Source of the DNA: Alphaproteobacteria bacterium
GTDB taxonomy: Bacteria > Pseudomonadota > Alphaproteobacteria > Micropepsales > Micropepsaceae
DNA: 64,000 nucleotides
Reading direction: 5' to 3'
NCBI GenBank assembly: GCA_025924715.1
Contig: JAICHV010000011.1
Span: 23,621 to 87,620, forward strand
The translations under genes and the position numbers were made by a program. This document shows, piece after piece, positions 1 to 8,611 of the stretch. How positions within the stretch are numbered: the first letter of the stretch is position 1; every line of letters starts with the position of its first letter. The notes below the pieces were generated by a model, which had not been told where the DNA came from, searched no databases, and saw only the letters and a list, made by a program, of their open reading frames with translations.

Positions 1-59
1 TGCCGCTGCCGCCCTGGCTGGCAGAGCCGGCGCCGCCCATCGCGGTGCCTTATCAATGA
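1..59 (+). CDS. C-terminal end of an unidentified protein (truncated by window edge)
   Basis: The plus-strand frame ending at the TGA at 57-59 is open from the window edge and encodes a proline/alanine-rich tail ending in Val-Pro-Tyr-Gln. Its stop overlaps the ATG of the next gene as ATGA, the same coupling used by most neighbours in this series, which is the main reason for calling it real. About 18 residues are visible, too few to assign a family. Confidence 0.45.
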   Translation, partial: PLPPWLAEPAPPIAVPYQ

Positions 60-880
60 CCGCGCTGGTTTCCACGCAGTGGCTGGCGGCGCATCTGAAT
101 GCGGTGCGGGTGGTGGACGCCTCCTGGTACATGCCCGAAGACAAGCGCGACCCCGCGCGGGAATTCGAAGCGGAGCATATTCCCGGCGCGGTGTTCTTCG
201 ATATCGACGCCATCAGCGACAAAGCCACCGACCTGCCCCATATGATGCCCAGGCCCGAACAATTCGCGCGCCAGTTGGGGGCTTTGGGGATTGCCGATGG
301 CGACAAGGTGGTTGTCTATGACGGCGCGGGCGTGTTTTCCGCGCCCCGCGCCTGGTGGATGCTGGAAGCAATGGGCCACAAGGACGTCGCCGTTCTGGAT
401 GGCGGATTGCCCAAGTGGAAGCGCGAGGGGCGGCCCTTGGAACAAGGACCGGCAAAACCGCTGCCGGCGCATTTTACCGCCAGGCCCGATCCCGCTTTGA
501 TACGCGACTTCGCGCAAGTCAAAGCGGCTTTGGGCAACACGCAGATCCTGGACGCTCGCTCCGCCAGCCGCTTCAGCGGCGCGGAAGCCGAACCGCGGCC
601 GGGCCTGAAATCCGGCCACATGCCGGGCGCCGTGAATGTGCCCTGGCGCAGTCTGCTGGCACCCGACAATACCTTGAAAGACGATCACGCCTTGCAGAAA
701 TTGCTCGCCGAAAAAGGCGTCGATCTGCGCGCGCCGATCATCACCACTTGCGGCTCCGGCATCAGCGCCGCGATCGTCGCCCTGGCGCTGGAGAAAATAG
801 GGGCACGCAATCTGGCGCTCTATGACGGGTCCTGGGCGGAATGGGGCGGGCGCGAAGACGCGTCTGTCGAGGCCGGATGA
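56..880 (+). CDS. sseA: 3-mercaptopyruvate/thiosulfate sulfurtransferase (two-domain rhodanese)
   Basis: This 274-residue protein has the tandem rhodanese layout. The inactive N-terminal domain spans about residues 1-130 and the catalytic C-terminal domain about 155-274. The active-site loop reads CGSGIS with the nucleophilic cysteine at residue 232; CGSG[IV][ST] is typical of mercaptopyruvate sulfurtransferases rather than the CRKG loop of classical rhodanese. The enzyme transfers sulfane sulfur from 3-mercaptopyruvate to thiols or cyanide in the cytoplasm. The N-terminal domain keeps the usual HIPGAVFFDID segment. The start overlaps the upstream stop and its own stop overlaps the next start, so it sits inside a translationally coupled run. 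Specificity between mercaptopyruvate and thiosulfate is inferred from the loop only. Confidence 0.9.
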   Translation: MTALVSTQWLAAHLNAVRVVDASWYMPEDKRDPAREFEAEHIPGAVFFDIDAISDKATDLPHMMPRPEQFARQLGALGIADGDKVVVYDGAGVFSAPRAWWMLEAMGHKDVAVLDGGLPKWKREGRPLEQGPAKPLPAHFTARPDPALIRDFAQVKAALGNTQILDARSASRFSGAEAEPRPGLKSGHMPGAVNVPWRSLLAPDNTLKDDHALQKLLAEKGVDLRAPIITTCGSGISAAIVALALEKIGARNLALYDGSWAEWGGREDASVEAG

Positions 881-1407
881 GCCCAACGGGAACGCCGCGC
901 CGCATTCCCATGACCGTCACCTTCCTGGAAATGGCGGCAAAGCCCAGCGTGCTGCCGCCGCCCCAGCCGCGCGGCAAGATCGCCTTCCTGAGGGCGGAAA
1001 ATCCGCCGATTCATTTTTATCGCTATCTCTATGACACCATCGGCGAAAAATATTTCTGGGTCGACCGCAAGAAGCTGACCCCGGAAAAACTGGCCGAGAT
1101 CATCCATGCCCCCACCACTCTGCTTTATGTTCTGTACACGGAAGGAAGCCCGGCCGGGTTGGCCGAGCTCGATCTGCGGGCCAACGGCACCGCCAATATC
1201 GCCTATTTCGGGCTGATGCCCGAGGCGATGGGGCGCCATCTGGGGTTCTTCTTCCTCTACCACACCTGCATCAGCGCCTGGCTGAATCCGATTTCCAAGC
1301 TCCTGGTCAACACCTGCACCCTGGACCACCCCCGCGCCCTGCCCCTGTACCAGCGCATGGGCTTCACGCCCTTTTCGCGCGAAGAACGCTATGTGGAATT
1401 GCCCTGA
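877..1407 (+). CDS. GNAT family N-acetyltransferase
   Basis: The predicted protein is 176 residues if started at the ATG that overlaps the sseA stop (ATGA, 877-880). A second ATG at 910 would give 165 residues and a cleaner N terminus. The GNAT fold is suggested by the central segment around GSPAGLAELDLR (beta strand and turn), the acetyl-CoA-binding region GRHLGFFFLYH, and the C-terminal NTCTLDHPRALPLYQRMGF stretch. That last stretch matches the usual GNAT motif B, where a Tyr and the F-x-P-F end the acetyltransferase core. Substrate is unknown. It lies between a sulfurtransferase and a peptide transporter, which does not define its role. Confidence 0.8.
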   Translation: MSPTGTPRRIPMTVTFLEMAAKPSVLPPPQPRGKIAFLRAENPPIHFYRYLYDTIGEKYFWVDRKKLTPEKLAEIIHAPTTLLYVLYTEGSPAGLAELDLRANGTANIAYFGLMPEAMGRHLGFFFLYHTCISAWLNPISKLLVNTCTLDHPRALPLYQRMGFTPFSREERYVELP

Positions 1408-1452
1408 AAGGGGATTGAAGGCAAAGTCCGCAGGCCACCCTCACCCGGGCCG

Positions 1453-2862
1453 ATGATGACCACCCTGGATACCGCAGCAGCACCCGCCTCGCGCCGCGAT
1501 CTGTTCGGTCATCCCCGCGGCCTCACTTTCCTATTCGGCTCGGAAATGTGGGAGCGGTTTTCCTATTACGGCATGCGCGTGCTGCTGCCGCTTTATTGCC
1601 TTCAATATCTTTTGCTTCCGGGCCATTACGGCACCGTGGTGGGCGGCGCGACGATGCGCCATGTGTTGGAAAGCGTCTATGGCGGTTTCACCACGCCGCA
1701 ACAATTCCAGTCGGCCATTTATGGCGCCTATACCTCTCTGGTCTATTTCACGCCGTTGGTCGGCGGTTATCTCGCCGACCGGTGGTTCGGGCGCCGCTAC
1801 ACTGTGGTTGCGGGCGGCATTCTGATGGCGATCGGCCATTTCCTGATGGCCTTTGAGAATTATTTCTATTTTGCCCTGTTGTTCATCATTCTGGGCAATG
1901 GCGGCTTCAAGCCCAATATTTCGACCCAAGTGGGCGGGCTCTACAAGCCGGGCGATCACCGGATCGATCGGGCCTATTCCATTTTTTATGTCGGCATCAA
2001 TGTCGGCGCCTTTATCGGCCAGAACATCTGCGGCGCCTTTGGCGAAGCGAAACTGTGGTCTTATGGCTTCGGCGCGGCGGGCGTGGGCATGTTGATCGGC
2101 ACCGTCGTCTATCTCTTCGCGCTTCGCGTGCTGCCCGACGACCGGCCCCGGCTGGTGGCGGCTGGCAAAAGGCCCCCCTTCACCCGCGAAGACTGGCGTG
2201 CCTTCCTGATCCTCTGGCTGCTCTTCGTGCCCGGCTGCATTTTCTGGGCGACCTACGAGCAATCCGGCAACACCGTCGAAGTGTGGAGCGTCGATCATCT
2301 GAACCGGTTGGTAACGCTGGGGCCGCTCAGCTTCACCCTGACGGTGGGCTTTATCCAGTCGATCAACGGCATCTTCATCGTCCTCTTCACGCCGCTGGTG
2401 ATCACGTTTTGGAAAAAGCAGGAAGCGGCGGGGCGTGAACCCAGCGCCGTGATCAAGATGGCGCTGGGCTTCGTCATCCTCTCGCTCTCCTATTTCATTC
2501 TGGCGGCATCACAGTGGATGGCCGGCACCGGCCAGGTGGCCTGGACCTGGTCGATCCTGTTCTGGGCCGTCTACACTCTGGGCGAGCTTTATTTTTCGCC
2601 CGTCGGATTGTCGCTCTATTCCAAAGCGGCGCCGCCCCAGGTCGCAGCCCTGATGATGGCGGTGTTCCTGGCCACATCCTTTCCGGGCAATTTCCTGGCC
2701 GGATGGCTGGGCAAGTTCTACAGCACCATGAGCAACACCAACTTCTTCCTCTTTATCGCCGCCCTCGCCCTGGCGCCGGCGCCGATCATCTGGGCCTTCG
2801 ACCGTCCGCTGCGGGCGATCATGAAAAGCCATGAAGACAAGCGGCAAGCCCCGCAATTATGA
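1453..2862 (+). CDS. POT/PTR2 family proton-dependent oligopeptide transporter
   Basis: This 469-residue integral membrane protein belongs to the major facilitator superfamily. Near the N terminus it carries the proton-coupling ExxERFxYYG motif (E31, E34, R35), diagnostic of POT peptide transporters. A GNGGFKPNIS signature follows near residues 147-156, in the PTR2 position. About 12-14 hydrophobic segments run to the C terminus. It is expected to import di- and tripeptides with protons across the inner membrane. Two adjacent ATGs (1453, 1456) are possible starts and no strong ribosome site separates them. Its stop overlaps the start of the cystathionine beta-lyase gene, so the two are probably co-translated. 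Confidence 0.92.
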   Translation: MMTTLDTAAAPASRRDLFGHPRGLTFLFGSEMWERFSYYGMRVLLPLYCLQYLLLPGHYGTVVGGATMRHVLESVYGGFTTPQQFQSAIYGAYTSLVYFTPLVGGYLADRWFGRRYTVVAGGILMAIGHFLMAFENYFYFALLFIILGNGGFKPNISTQVGGLYKPGDHRIDRAYSIFYVGINVGAFIGQNICGAFGEAKLWSYGFGAAGVGMLIGTVVYLFALRVLPDDRPRLVAAGKRPPFTREDWRAFLILWLLFVPGCIFWATYEQSGNTVEVWSVDHLNRLVTLGPLSFTLTVGFIQSINGIFIVLFTPLVITFWKKQEAAGREPSAVIKMALGFVILSLSYFILAASQWMAGTGQVAWTWSILFWAVYTLGELYFSPVGLSLYSKAAPPQVAALMMAVFLATSFPGNFLAGWLGKFYSTMSNTNFFLFIAALALAPAPIIWAFDRPLRAIMKSHEDKRQAPQL

Positions 2863-4016
2863 CCGGACAAAAGGACAAACCCGACACCATCGCGGTTGCG
2901 GCCGGACGGATGAGCGAGGCGCATTTTGGGGCGGTCAACACCCCGGTCTATCGCGCCTCCACCATTCTCTATCCCGATCTGGCGACGCTGAAGGCCAATG
3001 CCCAGCCCTACACCTATGGCCGGCGCGGCACCCCCAGTTCGCGCAGCTTTGAAGAGGCGATCTGCGCCCTGGAGGGCGGGGCGCGCACCATGGTGGTGCC
3101 GTCAGGGCTCAATGCCTGCGCCGTGGCGATCATGGCGGTTTGCGGCGCGGGCGATCATCTGCTGGTCACCGACACGGTCTATGAACCGACGCGCAAATTC
3201 TGTGACAGCGTACTGGCGCGCTTTGGGGTGGAAACCGAATATTACGCGCCGGACCAAGACATCGCCCCCCTGCTGCGGCCCAATACCAAAGCGGTGTTCT
3301 GCGAAAGTCCCGGCTCCCTGACCTTCGAGGTCCAGGACATTCCCGCCATTGCCGCGGCTGCGCATGCCAAAGGCGTCTCGGTGCTGCTCGACAACACCTG
3401 GGCGACGCCGCTGCTGTTTGCCGCCATAGCCCATGGCGTCGATCTGTCGATCCAGGCGGTGACCAAATATATCGGCGGCCATGCCGATGTGATGCTGGGC
3501 ACCATCACCGCCAATGACAGCCATGCGGCGCGCCTGGTCCATTGCCATGGCCATATGGGGCTGTTCGCCGGCGGCGACGACACTTGGCTGGCGCTGCGGG
3601 GCTTGCGCACCCTGCCGACGCGGCTGAAGCGCCATCAGCAGACCGCGCTGGCTTTGATCGCCTGGCTGCAGGCCCGCCCCGAAGTCAGCCGCATACTTTA
3701 TCCCGCCCTGCCCTCCGATCCCGGCCATGCCTTGTGGAAGCGCGATTTCACGGGGGCCAATGGCTTGTTCGGCGTGGTGTTCAAACCCGTGCCCGAGCGC
3801 GCTCTGGCCGCCATGGTGGACGGCTTTTCCCATTTCGGGATCGGCTATTCCTGGGGCGGATTTGAAAGTCTGGTGCTGCCGGCCCATATCAAGCGGACCA
3901 AGACGGCTTTCGCGGCGGAAGGACCCCTCCTTCGCTTTCATGCCGGGCTGGAAGACGTCGCCGACCTGATCGCCGATCTGGAACGCGGCTTTCAACGTTT
4001 GAAGGACCATTCGTGA
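2859..4016 (+). CDS. metC: cystathionine beta-lyase
   Basis: This is a 385-residue Cys/Met-metabolism PLP enzyme. The PLP lysine is K203 in VTKYIGGHAD. Upstream lie the cofactor-contacting YTYGRRGTP and DNTWATPL segments, and the C-terminal SWGGFESLV stretch is typical of MetC rather than MetB or MetY. It cleaves cystathionine to homocysteine, ammonia and pyruvate in methionine synthesis. The start ATG overlaps the transporter stop (ATGA). Its own stop overlaps the GTG of hisI. The window also holds hom (about 36 kb) and metY (about 55 kb), giving both trans-sulfuration and direct-sulfhydrylation capacity. Confidence 0.93.
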   Translation: MTGQKDKPDTIAVAAGRMSEAHFGAVNTPVYRASTILYPDLATLKANAQPYTYGRRGTPSSRSFEEAICALEGGARTMVVPSGLNACAVAIMAVCGAGDHLLVTDTVYEPTRKFCDSVLARFGVETEYYAPDQDIAPLLRPNTKAVFCESPGSLTFEVQDIPAIAAAAHAKGVSVLLDNTWATPLLFAAIAHGVDLSIQAVTKYIGGHADVMLGTITANDSHAARLVHCHGHMGLFAGGDDTWLALRGLRTLPTRLKRHQQTALALIAWLQARPEVSRILYPALPSDPGHALWKRDFTGANGLFGVVFKPVPERALAAMVDGFSHFGIGYSWGGFESLVLPAHIKRTKTAFAAEGPLLRFHAGLEDVADLIADLERGFQRLKDHS

Positions 4017-4354
4017 CCGATATTCTTTCCCGCGCCGCTTTCCTGTCGGCGATCAAATTCGACGACAAGGGCCTGGTGCCGGCGATCGCCCAAAGCCATG
4101 CCACGGGCCAGATCCTGATGATGGCCTGGATGACCCGCGAGACCCTGGAAGCCACCCTGCACACAGGCGAGGTGACCTATTGGTCGCGCTCGCGCCAGCA
4201 AGTCTGGCGCAAGGGCGAAACCAGCGGCCATCACCAGCATCTGGTCGAGGCCTGGGTCGATTGCGACGGCGATGTGGTGCTTTTGAAGGTGGATCAACTG
4301 GGTCCGGCCTGCCACACCGGGGCGCCAAGCTGTTTCTTCCGCCAGTTGGGCTGA
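4013..4354 (+). CDS. hisI: phosphoribosyl-AMP cyclohydrolase
   Basis: This 113-residue protein catalyses the third step of histidine synthesis, opening the adenine ring of phosphoribosyl-AMP. The metal-binding signatures are present: VDCDGD for magnesium, and GPACHTG followed by SCF for zinc. The WSRSRQxxWRKGETSGHxQ stretch is the family hallmark. It is a stand-alone HisI, without the HisE domain fused in enterobacteria. Translation starts at a GTG that overlaps the metC stop (GTGA), preceded by a GAAGGA ribosome site. The location away from a his operon but behind metC suggests a housekeeping mixed operon. Confidence 0.95.
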   Translation: MTDILSRAAFLSAIKFDDKGLVPAIAQSHATGQILMMAWMTRETLEATLHTGEVTYWSRSRQQVWRKGETSGHHQHLVEAWVDCDGDVVLLKVDQLGPACHTGAPSCFFRQLG

Positions 4355-4387
4355 ACGGAACCGCATAATCCGCGCTATACAGGGGAC

Positions 4388-6241
4388 ATGACCGAACTCA
4401 AGGCGCCCCCCGCCGACACCCTGACGCCGAAATTCATGACCGCCGTGATCACGGCCGTGGTGGTGATGGGTCTTTATTTCGGCCGGCCGGTGCTGATGCC
4501 GCTGGCTTTGGCGGTGCTGATGTCTTTCGCCCTGGGGCCGCTGGTGGGGCTGCTGCGGCGGGCGCATTTGGGGCATCTGCCGGCGGTGCTGCTCAGCCTT
4601 TTGGTGGCCTTGGTGCTGCTCACCGGGATCGGCATTTTCGTCGGCGCGCAGTTCGCCGGCCTGGCCCGCGACATTCCCTCTTATCAGAACAACATCGCCC
4701 ATAAGATCGAATCGGTGCGCGGTTCGGCCACCGGCAACGCCACTTTTGCCCGTCTCAACCACACCATCGAGGCGCTTGCCGACCAGATCACCGGCACCCG
4801 TCCCAACACCCCCGGCACCGCCGGCGTCCCGGCCGAGGAAAAGCCGGTGCCGGTCGAAATCCGCGCCAGCAGCGTCGCCCCCTGGCAGATGGCGCAGGAC
4901 ATCCTGGGCCCGCTGCTGGAGCCATTGGGCCTGATCGCCCTGGTGCTGATATTTGTCGGCTTTATTTTGTTGCAGAAGGACGATCTGCGCGACCGCTTTG
5001 TCCGCCTGGCGGGATCGCGCGACATGCAGCGCACCGCCGTGGCGCTGGACGAAGCCGCGGCGCGGCTGTCGCGCTATCTGTTCCTGCAGACCCTGATCAA
5101 TAGCGGTTTCGGCCTCACCATGGGACTTGGGCTGTGGCTGATCGGCATCCCCAATTCCGGCTTATGGGGGCTGATCGGCATGTTGTTCCGCTTCGTCCCT
5201 TATGTGGGCGTGCCCATCGCCTTTCTGTTTCCTGCCGTGCTGGCAGTGGCGGTCGATCCGGGCTGGTCGATGCTGCTTTGGACCATGGCGCTGTATGGCG
5301 GCGTCGAATTCGTGGTCGGCCAGGTGATCGAGCCTTTCGTCTATGGCCGCTCGATGGGGCTTTCGGCGGTGGCCGTGGTTGTCGCCTTGGTGTTCTGGAC
5401 CTGGCTATGGGGCCCGGTCGGATTGCTGCTGTCGACGCCCCTGACCATGTGTTTCGTGGTGCTTGGCCGCCATGTCCAGGGCCTCAAATTCCTGGATGTG
5501 ATGCTGGGCGATTCCCCGGCCCTGGCGATCGAGGAGAGCCTTTATTTGCGCATGCTGGGGGAGGATCCCGACGACGCCACCGAGGACGCCGAGGAATTCC
5601 TGCGCAACAACGCGCTGTCGGTCTATTACGACGAGGTCGCAGCGCGCGCCCTGATGCTGGCCCAGGCCGATGTCAATCGCGGCGTGCTGGACGGTATGCG
5701 CCAGGCGCGCATCCGCGACGCCATCAAGGGCCTGATCGAAAATCTCGCCGACCGCAAGGATGAGGACGCCGCCAGCGCATTTTCGGAATTGCCGGCCGCC
5801 TGGCACCAGATTCCGGTGCTCTGCGTTGCCGGCCGCGGGCCGCTGGACGAAGCCGCGGCGCTGCTGCTGGTCGACATGCTGCACAAATATGGCGTGGCGG
5901 CGCGGGTGGTGAACTCGGAGCAGATTTCCGCGGCGCAGATCGACAGCCTCGATGCCCAGGGGGTGCGGGTCGCCTGCCTCTCCTATCTGGAGCCGGGGAC
6001 TTACAAGAATGCCCGCTATCAGGTGCGGCGCCTGCGCAAGCGCATGCCCGGCGTGCCGGTGATGGCGATCTTCTGGGGCCTGGGCAACGACCATTCGCGC
6101 TATCTCGACAGTGTCGAGGCGACCGAATGCGATGTGGTGACCACCGGCCTGAAAGAGACCATCCACCACATCCTGGCTTTTGCCCGGCGCGCGGGGCGGC
6201 CCGAAGCGGCGCGCCCGGTCGGCCAGGTGGCGGCCCCATGA
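4388..6241 (+). CDS. AI-2E family (PerM/YdiK-like) transporter with long C-terminal extension
   Basis: This is a 617-residue protein. Residues 1-365 show the AI-2E/UPF0118 permease pattern: paired N-terminal helices, a periplasmic-side linker near 95-165, then helices around LLEPLGLIALVLIFVGFILL and the characteristic VPYVGVPIAFLFPAVLA region. Residues about 370-617 are soluble and extra. They include an acidic helical stretch (EDPDDATEDAEEFLRNN), followed by an alpha/beta domain with repeated hydrophobic strands such as IPVLCVAGRGPLDEAAALLL and VPVMAIFWGLGND. Family members move diverse substrates, so AI-2 export should not be assumed. The stop overlaps cutA (ATGA). Confidence 0.85.
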   Translation: MTELKAPPADTLTPKFMTAVITAVVVMGLYFGRPVLMPLALAVLMSFALGPLVGLLRRAHLGHLPAVLLSLLVALVLLTGIGIFVGAQFAGLARDIPSYQNNIAHKIESVRGSATGNATFARLNHTIEALADQITGTRPNTPGTAGVPAEEKPVPVEIRASSVAPWQMAQDILGPLLEPLGLIALVLIFVGFILLQKDDLRDRFVRLAGSRDMQRTAVALDEAAARLSRYLFLQTLINSGFGLTMGLGLWLIGIPNSGLWGLIGMLFRFVPYVGVPIAFLFPAVLAVAVDPGWSMLLWTMALYGGVEFVVGQVIEPFVYGRSMGLSAVAVVVALVFWTWLWGPVGLLLSTPLTMCFVVLGRHVQGLKFLDVMLGDSPALAIEESLYLRMLGEDPDDATEDAEEFLRNNALSVYYDEVAARALMLAQADVNRGVLDGMRQARIRDAIKGLIENLADRKDEDAASAFSELPAAWHQIPVLCVAGRGPLDEAAALLLVDMLHKYGVAARVVNSEQISAAQIDSLDAQGVRVACLSYLEPGTYKNARYQVRRLRKRMPGVPVMAIFWGLGNDHSRYLDSVEATECDVVTTGLKETIHHILAFARRAGRPEAARPVGQVAAP

Positions 6242-6561
6242 GCGCCGGCGATTACGGCATGCTGCTCACCACCATGCCCAACGCCGATGCGGCGCGGTCA
6301 CTGGCGCGCAGCCTGGTCGAGGAACAGCTTGCCGCTTGTGTGCAGCTGGCCGGAATCGAAAGTTTCTATTCCTGGGAAGGAAAGATCAACAACGAGCCCG
6401 AAACCCTGCTCTTGATCAAGACCCGCAGCGCCCTGTTCGACGCCGCCATCGCCCGCATCAAGACGCTGCATCCCTATAGCGTGCCGGAAATCGTCGCCAC
6501 GCCGTTTGCGGCGGGATCCAAGGATTATTTCGCCTGGATCGCGCAAAACACCGGCACATAA
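6238..6561 (+). CDS. cutA: divalent-cation tolerance protein CutA
   Basis: The chosen start is the ATG at 6238, overlapping the permease stop, giving 107 residues, the normal CutA length. The CutA1 trimer fold is recognisable from the N-terminal strand YGMLLTTMPNADAARSLARSLVEEQLAACVQL, split here by a helix. The conserved SFYSWEGKI and NEPETLLLIKTR strands follow, and the C-terminal HPYSVPEIVATP motif is present. CutA proteins are linked to copper tolerance, though the molecular role is unsettled. It ends the long plus-strand operon that starts before sseA. Confidence 0.93.
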   Translation: MSAGDYGMLLTTMPNADAARSLARSLVEEQLAACVQLAGIESFYSWEGKINNEPETLLLIKTRSALFDAAIARIKTLHPYSVPEIVATPFAAGSKDYFAWIAQNTGT

Positions 6562-6575
6562 AGGGCGGAGCCGTT

Positions 6576-6941
6576 CTAGCTGGCGATCCGCTCGCACCAG
6601 AATTGTTTGAGAAAATCCAGCGCCGGATCGACGATCTGCTCGACGGCGAAACTGCGATGAAAGCTCAGCCCCGCCTGATATTGCGACGACCATGCCACCC
6701 GCGCTTCGTGGATAAGATGGCTGGCGATGTCGATGAAATAGAAATTGCCCGGCAGCATGCTGTTGCGGGAAAAAGCGATTCGGGCCCCGGTGGCGCTGAG
6801 ATCGCGGATGCTGCAGGCCAAGAGCCCGCGGCCTTGGTCGTAAACCGCATAGCCCGGTGACAGCACGCGCCGGCGTTTGTTCGGGCGGCGCTCGGCCTGC
6901 GCCTCGATGTGATATCCGGCCCGCTCGATAAAATCGTCCAT
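6576..6941 (-). CDS. PilZ domain protein (probable c-di-GMP receptor)
   Basis: A 121-residue single-domain protein is obtained with the ATG at 6941; a longer open frame upstream to 7040 has a basic non-conserved leader and was not used. The c-di-GMP-binding signature is present: an Arg-rich RxxxR element around residues 19-25, and D47-L-S-A-T-G52, matching the (D/N)xSxxG motif. The rest predicts a small beta barrel with a C-terminal helix. It probably binds cyclic di-GMP and regulates a partner by contact. No pilus, cellulose or flagellar gene is adjacent, so the output is unknown. It converges on cutA. Confidence 0.85.
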   Translation of the reverse strand: MDDFIERAGYHIEAQAERRPNKRRRVLSPGYAVYDQGRGLLACSIRDLSATGARIAFSRNSMLPGNFYFIDIASHLIHEARVAWSSQYQAGLSFHRSFAVEQIVDPALDFLKQFWCERIAS

Positions 6942-7172
6942 GCCGCCCCCCGGCCTTTCGCAAAGCCTAGGCCTATGGCGGTTAAGGAAGCCTGATTTGA
7001 TGCCCGCGTTTTTCGGGTATCGGGGCAATCCTGTGGGCAAGAAATGGGCGCTCCCAATCGCACTTCGGCGCGGGATTTCATGACGAATTTGTCATAGGGG
7101 GGCGACACCTGTTCATCCTGGGTTTAACTTGGGCCAATCACATTGGTGACGACGGATTTGGCGGGAGATGCC

Positions 7173-8606
7173 ATGTCGCTGGAAGGATCGATTGCCGTAA
7201 ACCGCTTCGGGCTGGGCGGACGCCCGGGGGAATTGGAGCAAGCCAGCCGCGACCCCAAGGCCTGGTTGACCGCCCAGATCGCCCCGGCTGAACAGCCACG
7301 CAAACCGGGCGGGACAGCGTTTCCCAATGGCGCCGAGCTGGTGCGTGACCTGGTTGCCTATCGCCGGCAGCGCCAGCAGATGAAGAAGGCGCAGGACGCA
7401 GACTTGAAAGCCTTCGTCCAGCAGCAGCGCCAGGTGTTGATCGACGAAATGTCCGCGCGCTTCGATCTGGGCTTCAAAAGCCAGCGCCCCTTTGCCGAAC
7501 GGCTGGTCTGGTTCTGGTCCAATCATTTCACGATTTCGACCCAGAATGCCGGCACGGCCAGTCTTGCGGGCGCCTATGAGCGCGAGGCCATCCGGCCTTT
7601 CATTGCCGGAAAATTCGAGGACATGCTGCTGGCCGTGGCCACTCATCCGGCCATGCTGATCTATCTCAACAACGCGCAATCCATCGGCCCCGACTCGCCC
7701 GCCGGCGAGTTGGCCAAACGCGGTCTGAATGAGAATTTCGGCCGCGAATTGATGGAGCTGTATTCGCTTGGGGTGGATGGCGGCTACACCCAGGCGGACG
7801 TCATCGCCTTGGCCAAGCTTTTGACCGGCTGGAGCATCGACACCGGCCAAGCGGCGGGGCGGCGGGGACGGCTCATGCCGGCAGTTTTCACCAGGGACGA
7901 TCTGCCGAACGATGCGGGCGTGTCCGGCGGCTTTCGCTATTTTCCCAACCGGCATGAGCCGGGCCCCTTTGCTTTGCGCGGCAAGACCTATCCCGATGGT
8001 TTTGCCGGGGGCCGCGCCGCCATTCACGATCTTGCCCATGATCCCGCCACGGCGCATTTCATCGCCCAAAAATTCGCGGTGCATTTCATCGCAGATAAAC
8101 CACCCGCCGCTTCCGTGGCGCGGCTGGAAAAAACCTTTCGCGATACAGGCGGCGACCTGAAGGCGCTGGCCGTGGCGGTGGTTGAGGATCCCGCCGCCTG
8201 GGCGCCGGGGCCAGGCAAGATGCGAGCGCCGGTGGAATTTGTCACCGCCTCCTACCGTTTGCTTGATTTGCCCCAAACCGAAAATGCCCAGCGCCAGACT
8301 TTGGCGGCGATGCAGGCTTGCCGCCTGATGGGCCAATTTCCCATGGCGGCGCCTTCGCCAAAGGGCTGGTCCGATCAGTCCCAGGACTGGTCGGGCGCCG
8401 ATGCCGTGCTGTCGCGCATCGCCTTCGCCCGGCAACTGGCGTCGCGCCTGCCCCAGGCATTTTCCATGCCCCAAATCACGCAATTGGCGAAAGGCGCGCT
8501 GGGCCCGCGCCTTTCCGCCGCCACCGGCGCCGCCATGACTCATGCCGGCAACCCAAGTGAAGCGCTGGCCCTTCTGGTTGCCAGTCCCGAATTTCAACGC
8601 AGGTGA
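7173..8606 (+). CDS. DUF1800 family protein
   Basis: The ATG at 7173 follows a GGGAG ribosome site and gives a 477-residue protein beginning with the family-typical NRFGLGGRPGELE stretch. Conserved DUF1800 features include the LVWFWSNHFT segment, NENFGRELMELYSLGVDGGYTQADV, and HFIAQKFAVHFIADKPP. The family is nearly always encoded next to a DUF1501 gene, as here, and is found in proteobacteria, planctomycetes and acidobacteria. Biochemical function is not established. No obvious signal peptide is visible, although partner DUF1501 has one. The stop overlaps the next gene. Confidence 0.9.
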   Translation: MSLEGSIAVNRFGLGGRPGELEQASRDPKAWLTAQIAPAEQPRKPGGTAFPNGAELVRDLVAYRRQRQQMKKAQDADLKAFVQQQRQVLIDEMSARFDLGFKSQRPFAERLVWFWSNHFTISTQNAGTASLAGAYEREAIRPFIAGKFEDMLLAVATHPAMLIYLNNAQSIGPDSPAGELAKRGLNENFGRELMELYSLGVDGGYTQADVIALAKLLTGWSIDTGQAAGRRGRLMPAVFTRDDLPNDAGVSGGFRYFPNRHEPGPFALRGKTYPDGFAGGRAAIHDLAHDPATAHFIAQKFAVHFIADKPPAASVARLEKTFRDTGGDLKALAVAVVEDPAAWAPGPGKMRAPVEFVTASYRLLDLPQTENAQRQTLAAMQACRLMGQFPMAAPSPKGWSDQSQDWSGADAVLSRIAFARQLASRLPQAFSMPQITQLAKGALGPRLSAATGAAMTHAGNPSEALALLVASPEFQRR

Positions 8607-8611
8607 TCGCC

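Noticed and set aside
7113..8597. 494-codon open frame on the minus strand
   Set aside because: It is antisense to the DUF1800 gene, which has clear family motifs, and has no own support.
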